Shown here: positions 32,623 to 40,288 of the stretch, in pieces | How positions within the stretch are numbered: position 1 is the stretch's first letter | Layout of the letters: each line of letters opens with the position of its first letter | Notes under the pieces: generated by a model | The model's input: the letters and a program-made list of their open reading frames with translations, nothing else | Told to the model about the DNA's origin: nothing | The model's database searches: none | DNA from: Enterococcus_C asini_A | GTDB taxonomy: Bacteria > Bacillota > Bacilli > Lactobacillales > Enterococcaceae | Length of the DNA: 64,000 nucleotides | Assembly: GCF_031928785.1 (NCBI RefSeq) | Contig: NZ_JARQAL010000005.1 | Reading direction: 5' to 3' (one strand) | Translations under genes and position numbers: made by a program

Positions 32623-33963
32623 GTGAAGAAACGTGGATTATCAGCACTGTTGGTATGTTCATTGTTACTAACTGCAGTTGCGACACCAGTAGTAGCAGCA
32701 GCGGACGAAATCGACACGAAGATTGAACAACAAGATAAGAAAATTTCTAGCTTGAAAGGTCAACAAGCAGACGCCCAAGAAAAAATTGATGCATTGCAAA
32801 GCGATGTAGACTCTATTGCTACGAAAGCTGAAAAGCTTGTTAACGAGTCTGCTAAATTGGGTGAACAACAAACAAAATTACAAAGTGAAATTGAAAGTCT
32901 AGAAAAACGGATTGCCAAACGGGAAGATAAAATTCAAAATCAAGCCCGGGACGTACAAGTCAATGGCAAAAACACTTCGGTATTGACTGCCGTTTTAGAT
33001 GCGGATTCAGTATCCGATGCTATCGGAAAAGTTCAAGCGATGACGACAATCGTCAATGCTAACAATGAACTTGTCATTCAACAAAAAGCTGACAAAAAAG
33101 CGGTTGAAGATAAGAACGCTGAAATTAAAGAAAAACAAAAACAAGTTCAAGAAAATCAAGTGGAACTTGAAGCCCAAAAAGGCGATTTGATTGCGAAACA
33201 AGCTGATTTGAACGTGATGAAAGCTGACCTTGCTTTGGAACAAAATGATGCAGAAGGCGAAAAAGCAAACTTGCAACAAGCAAAAGCTGAAGCCGAAGCC
33301 GAAAAAGCTCGGGTAGCTGAAGAAGCACGTTTAGCAGAAGTTGCTCAACAACAAGCAGCTGCACGTCAAGCGGAAGTTGCGGATGCCCAAGAAACACCAG
33401 CATCCTCTACAACGACAGAAGAATCAACTACTACTACACCAAGTACGGAAGTAGAAACACCAAGTTCAACAACACCAGAAACACCAGTTGTTGAAACGCC
33501 AACGCCAAGTACACCGACACCAAGTACGCCAGAAACACCAGCTGTTGAAACACCGACACCAAGTACACCAGAAGCACCGGTTGTTGAAACACCAGCACCA
33601 AGCACTCCTTCAACTGGTGGGGACTTGATTGCGACTGCTTATAAATACATTGGCACACCATATGTATGGGGCGGTTCTACTCCAAGTGGTTTTGACTGTT
33701 CTGGTTTTACTTCTTATGTGTATCGTGAAGCATACGGCCGGGAAATTGGTCGGGTAACTACTGCTCAAGAAGGTAATGGACCCGTGATTAGCGTTGATGC
33801 TGCTAAAGCCGGCGACTTATTGTTCTGGGGTTCACCTGGTGGTTCTTACCACGTAGCTATTGCTTTAGGTGGTGGCCAATACATCCACGCACCACAACCT
33901 GGCGAATCTGTAAAAGTTTCTTCTTACTCTTACTATCGTCCAAGCTTTGCCGTATCTATGTAA
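32623..33963 (+). CDS. sagA: Secreted NlpC/P60 peptidoglycan hydrolase (SagA-like)
   Basis: A 446-residue secreted endopeptidase. It has a signal peptide (to about residue 27, VAAADE), a long coiled coil (about 30-250; SSLKGQQADAQEKIDALQ, then Ala/Glu/Gln-rich), a Thr/Pro/Ser-rich linker with 13-residue repeats, and a C-terminal NlpC/P60 domain with catalytic Cys359 (FDCSGF), His410 and His422. In E. faecium SagA lies directly downstream of mreC and mreD and cuts peptidoglycan to release muropeptides; the same context is seen here. GTG start with GGAGGA upstream. Promoter and terminator flank it, so it is a single-gene unit. Confidence 0.92.
   Translation: MKKRGLSALLVCSLLLTAVATPVVAAADEIDTKIEQQDKKISSLKGQQADAQEKIDALQSDVDSIATKAEKLVNESAKLGEQQTKLQSEIESLEKRIAKREDKIQNQARDVQVNGKNTSVLTAVLDADSVSDAIGKVQAMTTIVNANNELVIQQKADKKAVEDKNAEIKEKQKQVQENQVELEAQKGDLIAKQADLNVMKADLALEQNDAEGEKANLQQAKAEAEAEKARVAEEARLAEVAQQQAAARQAEVADAQETPASSTTTEESTTTTPSTEVETPSSTTPETPVVETPTPSTPTPSTPETPAVETPTPSTPEAPVVETPAPSTPSTGGDLIATAYKYIGTPYVWGGSTPSGFDCSGFTSYVYREAYGREIGRVTTAQEGNGPVISVDAAKAGDLLFWGSPGGSYHVAIALGGGQYIHAPQPGESVKVSSYSYYRPSFAVSM
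33475..33606 (+). repeat. Thr/Pro-rich 39-bp tandem repeats in SagA-like linker
   Basis: Three 13-codon units, PE(T/A)P(V/A)VETP(T/A)PST, start at 33475, 33529 and 33568. A 5-codon insert (PTPST) separates the first two. They form the extended linker between the coiled coil and the hydrolase domain, and copy number may vary between strains. Confidence 0.8.
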
Positions 33964-33979
33964 TAAAATGAAAGCTTTC

Positions 33980-34009
33980 GACCAGCGACTTGTTCGCTGG
34001 TCTTTTTTT
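33980..34009 (+). terminator. Intrinsic terminator after sagA-like gene
   Basis: GACCAGCGA pairs with TCGCTGGTC across a 5-base loop, followed by seven T residues. Confidence 0.88.
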
Positions 34010-34039
34010 GACTCTTTATGAAAACTTCCTGAAAAGAGC

Positions 34040-34067
34040 TTGTCCCCTTAAGGAAACGTGATAAGAT
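34040..34067 (+). promoter_or_regulatory. Candidate promoter for vanZ-like gene
   Basis: TTGTCC (34040-34045), a 16-base spacer and TAAGAT (34062-34067) preceded by TGA. It leaves only a short leader before GAGG and the GTG start. Confidence 0.5.
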
Positions 34068-34085
34068 AAACAAGAGGTGAAAACT

Positions 34086-34589
34086 GTGAAAAAAATGTGG
34101 AAGCAACCTAATTTTTATTTTGCCATTGGTATTTTAATTATGGTGATTTTGTTTATTAGTTCGTCACAAACTTATGAAGAGCAGTCTCAAATCGGGTTGA
34201 TTCAGCGTGTGCTTAAATCAGAACCTTTAAAACAGCCTTTATCAGCCATTCAGTTTGAATATGCGGGTAGTCAGGTATCGATAGCCTCTTTAGGTTATAG
34301 CAAATTTGTGGAGTTCTTTATTCGCAAAGGAGCCCATTTCGCTACTTACTTTATGATGGGAGGCAGTTTTTGTTTAGGGCTGTACTATAAGCAGAAGAAT
34401 TTCTGGTGGGCCGGTTTTTTTGCTTGGCTTTCTGCCACAGGTTATGCGGGGATGGATGAATTTCATCAACAACTTACTGGCGGTCGCACTCCTTTATTTG
34501 AAGATGTGATGTTGGATTCAGCTGGGGCACTTACGGCGGTTTTATTGATTTTGCTGATTTTTGTAGTGAAAGGGCGACGATTGCGCTGA
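34086..34589 (+). CDS. VanZ-family membrane protein
   Basis: A 167-residue membrane protein with about four helices. The VanZ family signature is visible: a first helix ending in FISSSQTYEEQS, KGAHFATYFMMGG with the conserved His, GMDEFHQQLTGGRTPLFEDVMLDSAGA, and a last helix ending VKGRRLR. VanZ proteins are small integral membrane proteins, one of which gives low teicoplanin resistance in vanA clusters, but chromosomal members like this have no settled function. GTG 34086 is preferred over GTG 34077, which overlaps the GAGG site. It lies alone between the sagA-like gene and yebC. Confidence 0.85.
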   Translation: MKKMWKQPNFYFAIGILIMVILFISSSQTYEEQSQIGLIQRVLKSEPLKQPLSAIQFEYAGSQVSIASLGYSKFVEFFIRKGAHFATYFMMGGSFCLGLYYKQKNFWWAGFFAWLSATGYAGMDEFHQQLTGGRTPLFEDVMLDSAGALTAVLLILLIFVVKGRRLR

Positions 34590-34684
34590 AATAGTACTGG
34601 GAAAGGTTTTTTCTTGGGCTTTTTGAAAGGCTTGTTCTAAAATGAAGTAGAAACCATGTATGAATGGAATAAGGAGGATGTCGT

Positions 34685-35410
34685 ATGTCAGGACATAGTA
34701 AATGGAATAATATTCAAGGGCGAAAAAATGCACAAGATGCAAAACGAGGGAAGATTTTTCAAAAGCTGTCTCGAGAAATCTATATGGCGGCTAAAGCCAG
34801 TGGTCCAGATCCAGATACAAATCCGGCTTTGCGCCTCGTTATGGATAAGGCGAAATCGGCCAATATGCCCAATGACAATGTAGAACGGGCGATTAAAAAA
34901 GCTACTAGTACTACAGAAGGAGCCAACTATGATGAAGTGAGCTACGAAGGCTATGGTCCTGGTGGGGTGGCGATTTTAGTACACGCTTTAACGGATAACC
35001 GGAATCGGACGGCGACAAATGTGCGGGTTGCGTTTACCCGCAATGGTGGCAATTTAGGAGAAACTGGTTCGGTAAGTTATATGTTTGATCGTCGAGGTTA
35101 TCTTGCCATTGAACGAGCTGGTCTTGAGGTAGACGAAGATAGGATGCTGGAAGATGTTATTGAAGCAGGGGCAGAAGACATGTTAACCTCACCAGAAGTC
35201 TTTGAAATCTATACCGCTCCAGAAGATTTTACCGCGGTGCGAGATCAATTGACCGCTGACGGCTTTACCCTAGCACAAGCAGAGCTGACCATGGTGCCAA
35301 GCACTACTACTAAAGTGACAGCAGAACAAAGAGAACAATTACAAGTTTTAATTGATAAACTAGAAGACGATGATGATGTTTCTGAAGTTTATACGAGTTT
35401 AGAGGAGTAA
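34685..35410 (+). CDS. yebC: YebC/TACO1-family protein
   Basis: A 241-residue cytosolic protein with the invariant start MSGHSKWNNIQGRKNAQDAKRG of the YebC family, then AMDKAKxANMP-like helices and YEGYGPGGVAILV and DNRNRTA motifs. Members have been described both as transcription regulators and, more recently, as ribosome-associated factors that help translation of proline-rich or difficult stretches. The first helical domain (1-75) and two alpha/beta domains fit the known fold. AGGAGG precedes the ATG. The next gene starts 4 bases after its stop. Confidence 0.95.
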   Translation: MSGHSKWNNIQGRKNAQDAKRGKIFQKLSREIYMAAKASGPDPDTNPALRLVMDKAKSANMPNDNVERAIKKATSTTEGANYDEVSYEGYGPGGVAILVHALTDNRNRTATNVRVAFTRNGGNLGETGSVSYMFDRRGYLAIERAGLEVDEDRMLEDVIEAGAEDMLTSPEVFEIYTAPEDFTAVRDQLTADGFTLAQAELTMVPSTTTKVTAEQREQLQVLIDKLEDDDDVSEVYTSLEE

Positions 35411-35414
35411 TTTT

Positions 35415-36101
35415 GTGAGAATGCCGAAGTTTGTTGATCAACGGGTCGTAATCCACGAGAGCTTGCCCATTGGCATTTTATTGGCCATGGCTGGGGGCTT
35501 TTTGGATGTTTACACCTATTTGTTTCACGGAGAAGTTTTTGCGAGCATGCAGTCTGGTAATGTAATCCTAATGGGGGTCAGTGTGGCCCAAGGAGAGTTC
35601 CATGAGATTGTGCGCTACTTAGTGCCGATTATCATGTTTTTGATTGGGATCTTTATGACCAATTTGTTAAAGCACCAATTTCCGAAAAATCGCTTGTTTA
35701 TTTGGCAAAATGCGGCGGTGGTTATCGAATTAGTGGGTATTTTTTTTGTAGGTCTTTTTTCGGAGTCTACCAGTAATTTGGTGATTAATTCTGCCTTGGC
35801 TTTTTTTGCTGCCATTCAATATGCTACTTATCGTAGGTTAGCGGGATTGCCCTATGCCACTACTATGACTTCGGGGAACTTGCGCTCGATTGCCGATTAC
35901 GCCTATGCCCATTTTTTTACTAAGGATCCCACAGCGTCTTTTAAAATCAAATACACTTCTACCATAGTAGTAGGTTTTTTCACTGGCGCCATTCTCAGTG
36001 CCTTGTCAGCCCCTTTGTTTAAAGGCCGCGCCATTTGGTGTGTGTCTTTGTTGTTAGTTGTGGTTTTAGTGATTACGTTAAAGAATCAAGAACCCGCCTG
36101 A
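35415..36101 (+). CDS. YoaK-family (DUF1275) membrane protein
   Basis: A 228-residue membrane protein with six helices. DUF1275 features are visible: GILLAMAGGFLDVYTYLFHGEVFASMQSGNVILMG at the first two helices, AIQYATYRRLAGLPYATTMTSGNLRS in the middle, and a repeat-like second half. The GxxDaxxyl and mqTGN-like segments are diagnostic. The function is unknown; members are often called YoaK. It begins at GTG 35415, 4 bases after yebC, with GAGGAG overlapping the yebC stop, so the two are cotranscribed. A DinB-like gene follows closely. Confidence 0.85.
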   Translation: MRMPKFVDQRVVIHESLPIGILLAMAGGFLDVYTYLFHGEVFASMQSGNVILMGVSVAQGEFHEIVRYLVPIIMFLIGIFMTNLLKHQFPKNRLFIWQNAAVVIELVGIFFVGLFSESTSNLVINSALAFFAAIQYATYRRLAGLPYATTMTSGNLRSIADYAYAHFFTKDPTASFKIKYTSTIVVGFFTGAILSALSAPLFKGRAIWCVSLLLVVVLVITLKNQEPA

Positions 36102-36114
36102 AAGGAGAATTGCG

Positions 36115-36621
36115 ATGAAAGCTATGGAATTATCCCGGGACACATTGCTTCGGGCTCAAGAACGCTTGGAAGAAACATTAGGGCAAATGACGGTCACTGA
36201 GGCCAACCAAATGCCTCATCCGTTAATCAAATCGGTGACTTGGCTCATGTGGCATACTGCCCGCGAATTGGACTTACAAATTTCTCAGTTAAAGAACAGT
36301 GAATCTTTATGGCAAAACAAATGGAGTGCTCGCTTTGCTTTGGATTTACCTGACGATACCGAGGAGTGGCACCATACCCCAGAAGAAGCGGCGAAAGTCG
36401 TTGTTTCCGATAAAAGCATTCTGTCGGCGTATTTGAAAGCGAGCATAAGGTTAACTGAGGAATATTTGTTGAATCTGGACGAGAGCAGTTTACAAGATGT
36501 GGTGGATGATTCATGGGAAGTACCTGTCACGCGTCAAGTACGGCTGGTTTCAATTATTGATGATGCTGTGATGCACTCAGGTCAAGCAGTCTACACAAGA
36601 AGATTGGTCATTAATAAATAA
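36115..36621 (+). CDS. DinB/DUF664-family protein
   Basis: A 168-residue cytosolic four-helix bundle protein. Metal-binding His residues sit as expected: LMWHTARELD in the second helix and AVMHSGQAVYTRR in the last, the latter close to the DinB/YfiT HxGQ pattern. The superfamily includes metal-dependent thiol transferases and many of unknown function, so no reaction can be assigned. It has AAAGGAG upstream and starts 13 bases after the preceding gene. A strong terminator follows. Confidence 0.75.
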   Translation: MKAMELSRDTLLRAQERLEETLGQMTVTEANQMPHPLIKSVTWLMWHTARELDLQISQLKNSESLWQNKWSARFALDLPDDTEEWHHTPEEAAKVVVSDKSILSAYLKASIRLTEEYLLNLDESSLQDVVDDSWEVPVTRQVRLVSIIDDAVMHSGQAVYTRRLVINK

Positions 36622-36625
36622 AATA

Positions 36626-36673
36626 AACCCGAGACCTATTTAGTCCAAAAACTAAACGGGTCTCGGGTTTTTA
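36626..36673 (+). terminator. Intrinsic terminator after DinB-like gene
   Basis: AACCCGAGACC (36626-36636) pairs with GGTCTCGGGTT (36659-36669). An inner TTTAGT/ACTAAA stem and a T run complete it. It ends the yebC operon. Confidence 0.88.
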
Positions 36674-36732
36674 ATAACGGAGTACCTGGCAAAAGCAATC
36701 AAACTTTAGCCAATCAAAAATATATTAGTCTA

Positions 36733-36759
36733 TAAAAAAGGAACAGCCTAAGCTGCTCC
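36733..36759 (-). terminator. Intrinsic terminator of L,D-transpeptidase gene
   Basis: Read on the minus strand, GGAGCAG and CTGTTCC form a 7-bp stem (one G-U) followed by a run of T residues. It lies 17 bases after the stop codon. Confidence 0.7.
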
Positions 36760-36775
36760 ATTAGTCAATTATGAA

Positions 36776-38182
36776 TTAGAAAACTAGGACGGGGGTCCCG
36801 ACTTCTACTGCTTCATATAATGTCTTCATCACATCTGGTGGTGTGTTCACACAGCCGTGGGAGCCATTGGTCAAGTAGAGGTCACCACCGTATGCCGGTT
36901 GCCAATCAGAATCGTGAATTCCTACGCCGGTCCAGTCAATTGGTAACCAGTAGGCAACAGGAGAGGCATAATCCGTACCATCATCATTTTTCCCTTTTAA
37001 CGTTTCATTGGTTTTCTTTTCCCAAATGTAGTTCACGCCAGGAGGAGTTGCAGATTTTGGTTTGCCGGTTACGACATCGGTTTCTAGAGCCACCGCACCG
37101 TCTTTGTAGTACCACATGTGTTGATTTTGTAGGTCAACTTCAATATAGGTATTGCCAATTAATGGCGTATCTGCTGCGGCACTGCCGGCAGTTATTGGCG
37201 TGCGGGTAAAGGGTGCGCCAGCTAGAATGGCTTCCATTAAAGCATCGGTTTCGCTATCTGGCTGAATGGTCCAACTATAGGTTCCTGCTGGGACGCTGAC
37301 TTCACCTCGTTTGGTACTATTAAATTTCGTAGCATTGGTACTCGTATTGTATCTTTCACCAAGAGAAGTGACATAGGCTTTGACTTGTTCCCGGTCTAAT
37401 GAAACTTTGCCATCTGTATAAGTTAACCAACCAGAGATTGTTTCTGTTGGGATTTGGAAAGTTTCGCCGTTAATGGTGTAATTGGCCTGAATTTGGGCAA
37501 TTTGATTAAGCTGGTTCATTTGTTCTTGTAATGTGGCATCGGTGGAAAGAACAGTTGGTTTTTCTGTATAGTCCATCAAATCTAAGGTGAACTGATCTTT
37601 TGCCACAAAAGCTTTTAAGTCTTTAATAACCTGGTCCACATTAACGGAATTCCCGTTCACTTCTGGAGTAATGGTAAAACCAGTTGGGCCTTTGGTTAAG
37701 GTAGCGTCGGCAGTTTTGGTGCGGCTTTCGTTTAAGGTGTTTAGTTCGGTTTGGATGTTGGCTGCCGCAGCATCCAGCTGAGCTTCATCCAGGGTTAAGC
37801 CGTTGACGTCGCTACTGTTGCTGGTAAAGACGTAAGCCATTCCCCAGCCCCATTGGTTTTGATCCCCTAAGAGGTTATCCAACTCTTTGGAAAAGTCCGT
37901 TTTCATCCCCAAATCCGCTAGGGAAACCTTTTTCCACTCCGTTCCGTTATCGGTAATGGTGAAGTTGGTTTGTGCGGTAGCCTCTTGTAATTTTTTATTG
38001 GCCTCTGAGACGGTTAAATTACTAATATCTGTATGGTTAATCTTCGTATTAGGCAAAAAGCGGTCGGAATAATTGCTAGCATTGACACCGTAACCAGTAG
38101 TCAATGCTACCACTGCTAAGAGGACGGCAATTAAGATGTACTTCTTTTTCCCGGATTTATGATGACGAGATGTACGAGACAT
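36776..38182 (-). CDS. L,D-transpeptidase (Ldtfm-like)
   Basis: A 468-residue membrane-anchored enzyme that makes 3-3 peptidoglycan cross-links. A basic N-terminus and one membrane helix (about 15-33) precede two VanW-like/PG-binding-4 type domains (about 60-330). The C-terminal YkuD catalytic domain starts at YIEVDLQNQHMWYYKDG and has IHDSDW and SHGCVNTP with Cys444. Length and Cys position are close to Ldtfm of E. faecium, which gives beta-lactam-insensitive cross-linking when its tetrapeptide donor is available. It is a single-gene unit on the minus strand, opposite to its neighbours. Confidence 0.92.
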   Translation of the reverse strand: MSRTSRHHKSGKKKYILIAVLLAVVALTTGYGVNASNYSDRFLPNTKINHTDISNLTVSEANKKLQEATAQTNFTITDNGTEWKKVSLADLGMKTDFSKELDNLLGDQNQWGWGMAYVFTSNSSDVNGLTLDEAQLDAAAANIQTELNTLNESRTKTADATLTKGPTGFTITPEVNGNSVNVDQVIKDLKAFVAKDQFTLDLMDYTEKPTVLSTDATLQEQMNQLNQIAQIQANYTINGETFQIPTETISGWLTYTDGKVSLDREQVKAYVTSLGERYNTSTNATKFNSTKRGEVSVPAGTYSWTIQPDSETDALMEAILAGAPFTRTPITAGSAAADTPLIGNTYIEVDLQNQHMWYYKDGAVALETDVVTGKPKSATPPGVNYIWEKKTNETLKGKNDDGTDYASPVAYWLPIDWTGVGIHDSDWQPAYGGDLYLTNGSHGCVNTPPDVMKTLYEAVEVGTPVLVF

Positions 38183-38335
38183 ATTGTAAGCTCCTTATGT
38201 AAAAATATTAAAAGTAAGTATAGGGACAATTTTACCAGTTTAGAACCATGATAGCACGATTTGGTTAAAATACTAGCCACAGGTTTTAAGAAATACATTT
38301 TTTTAAGAATCTCTAATAAATAGGAGCCTTTTATG

Positions 38336-38363
38336 CAAAAAAACGAGCCCTAAGTTAGGACTC
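38336..38363 (-). terminator. Intrinsic terminator of ldh
   Basis: On the minus strand GAGTCCTAA and TTAGGGCTC pair (one G-T) across one base and are followed by a run of T residues. Confidence 0.75.
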
Positions 38364-38387
38364 GCAGGTTTTTGCATCAACGGTAGC

Positions 38388-39380
38388 TTATTTGCCAGCT
38401 GCGTCTTCAGCTTCTAATTTTTCAAAAGCTTCCGTTAAGACAGCTTTCAATTCTTTCGCAGAAGCGTTCATCCGATCTTGTTCAGAATCGCTTAGTGGAA
38501 TTTCAATAACGGCTTTCACACCTTGGGCATTGACCACAGCAGGAGCACCGATATAAATATCATTTTGACCGTATTTGTCATCCATGTAGACGGATACTGG
38601 GAAAATCGCATCTTCATCGTTTAAGATGGCACGAGTAATTCGAGCCAATGCAACGGCAATCCCGTAGAAGGTAGCACCTTTTCGGTCAATGATTTCGTAA
38701 GCCGCATCTCGTACGCTAAAGAAGAGGTTAACCATAGCTTCTTCATCCACATCTGGATTGTTCTTAACCCATTCATAAATTTGTAAGCCGCCCACATTGG
38801 CATGAGACCAAACTGGGAATTCAGAATCCCCGTGTTCTCCTAAGATGTAAGCATGGACGTTACGGGCATCTACGCCGACCATTTCAGCGATTTTTTGACG
38901 GAAACGAGCAGAGTCTAAAGAAGTACCAGAGCCTAAGACCCGTTCTTTAGGGAAGCCAGAGAATTTCCAAGTAGAGTAAGTCAAGATATCTACTGGGTTA
39001 GCAGCTACTAAGAAGATTCCTTTAAAACCAGAAGCTACAACACTGTGAACGACTTCGCGGTTGATTTTCAAGTTTTTGTGAACTAAGTCTAAACGAGTTT
39101 CGCCAGGTTTTTGTGGGGCACCCGCTGTGATTACGACAAGGTCAGCATCGTGACAGTCATCATAGCTTGCGGCATAGATTTTTTTAGGTGATGTCCAAGC
39201 TAGAGCATCCGTTAAATCTAATGCGTCGCCTTCTGTTTTCTTAGTATTGATGTCAATAATCCCGACTTCTTGGGCGATATTTTGAGTGACAAGAGCGAAG
39301 GCATAGCTAGAACCTACAGCGCCGTCTCCAATAAGGATAACCTTTTGATGATCTTTCAATGTTTCCTTGGTGTTTGTCAT
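38388..39380 (-). CDS. ldh: L-lactate dehydrogenase
   Basis: A 330-residue NAD-dependent enzyme reducing pyruvate to L-lactate, the main fermentation route of a homofermentative coccus. The NAD-binding fold starts KVILIGDGAVGSSYAFAL. Further motifs are ITAGAPQKPGETRLDL with the substrate Arg, NPVDILTY, and GEHGDSEFPVWS with the catalytic His195 equivalent. The N-terminus MTNTKETLKDHQK is typical of enterococcal Ldh. The start has AAAGGACG upstream. It is a single-gene unit with its own terminator, transcribed away from pth. No clear Rex operator was recognised. Confidence 0.96.
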   Translation of the reverse strand: MTNTKETLKDHQKVILIGDGAVGSSYAFALVTQNIAQEVGIIDINTKKTEGDALDLTDALAWTSPKKIYAASYDDCHDADLVVITAGAPQKPGETRLDLVHKNLKINREVVHSVVASGFKGIFLVAANPVDILTYSTWKFSGFPKERVLGSGTSLDSARFRQKIAEMVGVDARNVHAYILGEHGDSEFPVWSHANVGGLQIYEWVKNNPDVDEEAMVNLFFSVRDAAYEIIDRKGATFYGIAVALARITRAILNDEDAIFPVSVYMDDKYGQNDIYIGAPAVVNAQGVKAVIEIPLSDSEQDRMNASAKELKAVLTEAFEKLEAEDAAGK

Positions 39381-39604
39381 TGCTATTCCGTCCTTTCAGA
39401 TCCATATTTATCGTAACAATCGTATCATTTCATTTCTGGTTTGTCATGTAATATGATTGCATCTAAACCTCGATACAATAGGCTTCATCCTTGGTGGGGC
39501 TTACATTATCCCCAGTGAGGAATTCAGCGCTTTGCCCCACATTGCCGGTTTCTTAAGAAAAACGAAAAGGCTTTTGTCTTCAGTGCCTATAATTAGCAGG
39601 ACTG

Positions 39605-39613
39605 TGCTATAAT
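39605..39613 (+). promoter_or_regulatory. Extended -10 promoter for pth-mfd operon
   Basis: TGCTATAAT is a perfect -10 hexamer with the TG extension, about 95 bases ahead of pth. A second TATAAT lies at 39588-39593. No good -35 box is seen for either. Confidence 0.6.
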
Positions 39614-39630
39614 TTTAAAAAAGCGTCTAA

Positions 39631-39657
39631 GGACTGGAGATTTTTCTCCAGCCTTTT
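39631..39657 (+). terminator. Leader stem-loop before pth
   Basis: CTGGAGA and TCTCCAG form a 7-bp stem, extended by GG/CC with mismatch, followed by TTTTG. It lies about 20 bases after the promoter, inside the leader, so it might attenuate transcription, or simply stabilise the 5' end. Confidence 0.45.
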
Positions 39658-39704
39658 GTGCTGTTTTCAGGTAAACCGTTAAAAAAGAAAAGGAAGCAAA
39701 AAAA

Positions 39705-40274
39705 ATGAAAATGATAGTAGGGCTGGGTAATCCTGGCCGGAAATATGAAAAGACAAAACACAATGTGGGTTTTATGACCGTTGATCGCGTGGCGGAAAAA
39801 TTCGGCGCAACTTTCAAAAACAATGCTTTTGAAGCGGAAGTAGCTGAATTTTTTGTCAATGGAGAGAAGGTTCTTTTGGTCAAACCCCAAACCTTTATGA
39901 ATGAATCTGGTCGTGCAGTAGGACCATTGTTGACTTACTTTGGCTTGGAAGCTGAGGATTTACTAGTAGTTTATGACGATTTGGATTTAGAATTAGGCAA
40001 ATTGCGACTACGTCAAAAAGGCTCGGCGGGGGGACACAATGGCATGAAGAGCATCATCAGCCATCTTGGTCGTCAAGACTTTAAACGAATTAAAATCGGC
40101 ATCGGCCGTCCGCCAGAAAAAATGACCGTGGTCAATCATGTCTTAAGTCCTTTTGCTAAAGAAGACTTGTCTATAATAGAAGGAAGCTTGCAAAAAGCTA
40201 CGGAAGCCTGTGAATTTTTACTAGGCTCTCATGACTTTACCCAAGCGATGAATCAGTTTAACGTGCAAAATTAG
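39705..40274 (+). CDS. pth: Peptidyl-tRNA hydrolase
   Basis: A 189-residue enzyme that frees tRNA from stalled peptidyl-tRNA. Family signatures are complete: IVGLGNPGRKYEKTKHNVGF with the catalytic His, LVKPQTFMNESG, VVYDDLDLELGKLRLR with the catalytic-site Asp, and GSAGGHNGMKSI. It starts after AAAAGGAAG. mfd begins 14 bases after its stop, the arrangement found in Bacillus (spoVC/pth-mfd). It heads the long pth-to-ftsH gene row. Confidence 0.96.
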   Translation: MKMIVGLGNPGRKYEKTKHNVGFMTVDRVAEKFGATFKNNAFEAEVAEFFVNGEKVLLVKPQTFMNESGRAVGPLLTYFGLEAEDLLVVYDDLDLELGKLRLRQKGSAGGHNGMKSIISHLGRQDFKRIKIGIGRPPEKMTVVNHVLSPFAKEDLSIIEGSLQKATEACEFLLGSHDFTQAMNQFNVQN

Positions 40275-40288
40275 AAAGCGGTGAAACA

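Larger units (their letters stand above)
39381..39704. other. Divergent ldh / pth intergenic region
   Basis: About 320 bases. It contains an inverted repeat GTGGGGC (39494-39500) / GCCCCAC (39534-39540) of unknown role, an extended -10 box for pth at 39605-39613, and a stem-loop at 39634-39653 in the pth leader. Promoter elements for ldh on the minus strand are not clear by eye. No open frame of note. Confidence 0.5.

Noticed and set aside
33475..33606. Short direct repeats that might suggest a CRISPR-like array.
   Set aside because: The repeats are in frame inside a protein, spaced by 0-15 bases, and encode a PETP-type linker.
32668..33661. Several long frames on the minus strand within the SagA-like gene.
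   Set aside because: They are mirror frames of the low-complexity coiled-coil and Thr/Pro repeat region, with no ribosome-binding sites or family features.
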